Below are positions 39,547 through 40,475 of a stretch of DNA of 40,475 nt, piece after piece (position 1 is the stretch's first letter; every line of letters starts with the position of its first letter). Position numbers and translations under genes: made by a program. The notes below the pieces were generated by a model that saw only the letters and a list, made by a program, of their open reading frames with translations, made no database searches and had not been told where the DNA came from. This DNA comes from a virus. The stretch spans positions 1 through 40,475 of IMG/VR virus record IMGVR_UViG_3300032273_000072. One strand, 5' to 3'.

Positions 39547-40475
39547 CGATTAAGACTGCAGGAACGATTAGCATCCAAGATATTGTTAATGAGTTTGGGG
39601 GTAACGTCCCGCACTCATTAACTGAGTATTATCGTGGTGCAGGACGGGTTCCTGATATTCCGCAAAACAACAAAATACCGACATCTGGGGACATAAGCAT
39701 TACTGACTTTTATGGCTCCGTGAATGAAATGGTCATAACAATGACGACCGGAGGGCTAAAAGACTCATTCGGCTCTTTTTGGACGGCAAATATACCTAAA
39801 AGAGCAGTGATTAATAAAGGTGTCACACGGAGGTTACTTGAAATAGGAACGGGATTAAGAGGCAGCTTGACGGTTGATAACCACGGTGAAATTCAAGGTG
39901 CGAGTGGAGCACCGAGCAAAGCGGGTGGTGATGCTGTTGTGGCCAACGCTAATGTAACCATTAATAATTATGGTGCGATTCGTGGAGGAGGTGGAGGTGG
40001 TGGGTCAACCAGCTATCGCGAACCAACGAGTGGTGAGGAATATACACCGCATTATCATTCAGCATCATCAAGGACTGGAATTTATTCAAGTAAAAGGCAC
40101 CTATCTGGCGAGCCATTTTATTGGAAAATAGAGGTGTACTGGAAAGGGCAGGTTCTTTATTTCGTACCAAATCAATCGTCTTATAATGGACCATTTTCTA
40201 GTAGCAATACATGGTACAAGTCAGGCTGGACGTATCATAAAGGGAAAAGCCACGTTGTTAGCATAGTACCTCATGTATTGGATCATGGAATTTGGAGAAC
40301 CAAGGTTGTTACTGGCGGTAGAGGTCAGGGTTATGGCACATCAAAAGCGACCAATGGTGGTACGTGGGGCCATGCTGGTGGTAATTCTGGTGGGCGAGGT
40401 GGCTACGCTATAAATAAACATGGCCACACAGTATCTGTAAATAACCACGGTACGATTAACGGTAGCGTCGTTTGA
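39543..40475 (+). CDS. Glycine-rich tail tip / receptor-binding protein
   Basis: A 310-aa protein. The N-terminal attachment segment (ISIQDIVNEFGGNVPHSLTEYYRGAGRVPDIPQNNKIPTSGDISITDFYGS) is a widespread phage tail-tip anchor. Residues about 90-150 form beta-solenoid-like N-x-G repeats (LTVDNHGEIQGASGAPSKAGGDAVVANANVTINNYGAIRGGGGGGG), a variable middle (His/Ser/Tyr-rich) follows, and the end again has glycine loops (GGRGQGYGTSKATNGGTWGHAGGNSGGRGGYAINKHGHTVSVNNHGTINGSVV). Such glycine-rich loops resemble polyglycine adhesins that define host range. The gene ends at the last base of the window. Confidence 0.85.
   Translation: MTIKTAGTISIQDIVNEFGGNVPHSLTEYYRGAGRVPDIPQNNKIPTSGDISITDFYGSVNEMVITMTTGGLKDSFGSFWTANIPKRAVINKGVTRRLLEIGTGLRGSLTVDNHGEIQGASGAPSKAGGDAVVANANVTINNYGAIRGGGGGGGSTSYREPTSGEEYTPHYHSASSRTGIYSSKRHLSGEPFYWKIEVYWKGQVLYFVPNQSSYNGPFSSSNTWYKSGWTYHKGKSHVVSIVPHVLDHGIWRTKVVTGGRGQGYGTSKATNGGTWGHAGGNSGGRGGYAINKHGHTVSVNNHGTINGSVV

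Noticed and set aside
1-40475. tRNA genes, rRNA, insertion sequences, integron integrase
   Set aside because: Looked for cloverleaf-like sequence, transposase motifs (DDE, HUH) and an IntI-type integrase beyond the phage one; none was seen.

Overview
This 40.5-kb window reads as a nearly complete temperate, lambda-like siphovirus genome or prophage, from the integrase (first base is its stop codon, minus strand) to a tail-tip fibre gene whose stop codon is the last three bases. Moderate G+C, the protein types and, above all, integron attC sites of the Vibrio chromosomal-integron kind point to a marine gammaproteobacterium, most likely Vibrionaceae. No host genes, tRNA or attachment core can be recognised, so the host is an inference.

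Layout. 1-3121 (minus): integrase, excisionase, two small DNA-binding proteins, an unknown 261-aa protein and a 50-aa membrane protein, a left early operon. 3143-3689: immunity region with a short repressor (minus) and five ACCC-N5-GGGT operator-like sites; both outward promoters share the layout TTGACA-N4-ACCC-N5-GGGT. 3712-6417 (plus): Cro-like protein, small protein, O-like replication initiator with iterons inside its gene, and a DnaB-type helicase. 6414-9672: a relic phage gene, then minus-strand accessory genes (three with HEPN-type RN-x3/4-H motifs, one FRG protein) separated by attC sites in minus orientation. 10556-13422 (plus): an AT-rich two-gene operon, a DUF4297/Cap4-like nuclease plus an SMC/Rad50-like ATPase, resembling Lamassu. 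13423-15818: regulatory repeats and lysis genes (amidase, holin). 16074-20848: a second attC array, plus orientation, with about six cassettes (tandem RelE/ParE-like pair, unknown 74-aa and 80-aa proteins, a two-gene antisense cassette, a broken abiH). 20893-22274 (minus): lipoprotein, 95-aa protein, and a secreted protein ending in a TolA-like domain. 22666-40475 (plus): HNH nuclease, small and large terminase, portal, ClpP-like protease, HK97-type capsid, connectors, tail tube, G/GT chaperone with a -1 frameshift, tape measure, M/L/K/J-like tail tip proteins and a glycine-rich tip protein.

The most unusual point is that integron gene cassettes sit in two places and in opposite orientations inside a phage genome, with no integron integrase in the window. 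The backbone around them (early control, replication, lysis, packaging, morphogenesis) looks intact, so the cassettes behave like phage cargo ('morons'), much of it with defence or toxin-like character. Everything here was read by eye; family names come from motif recognition and not from searches.
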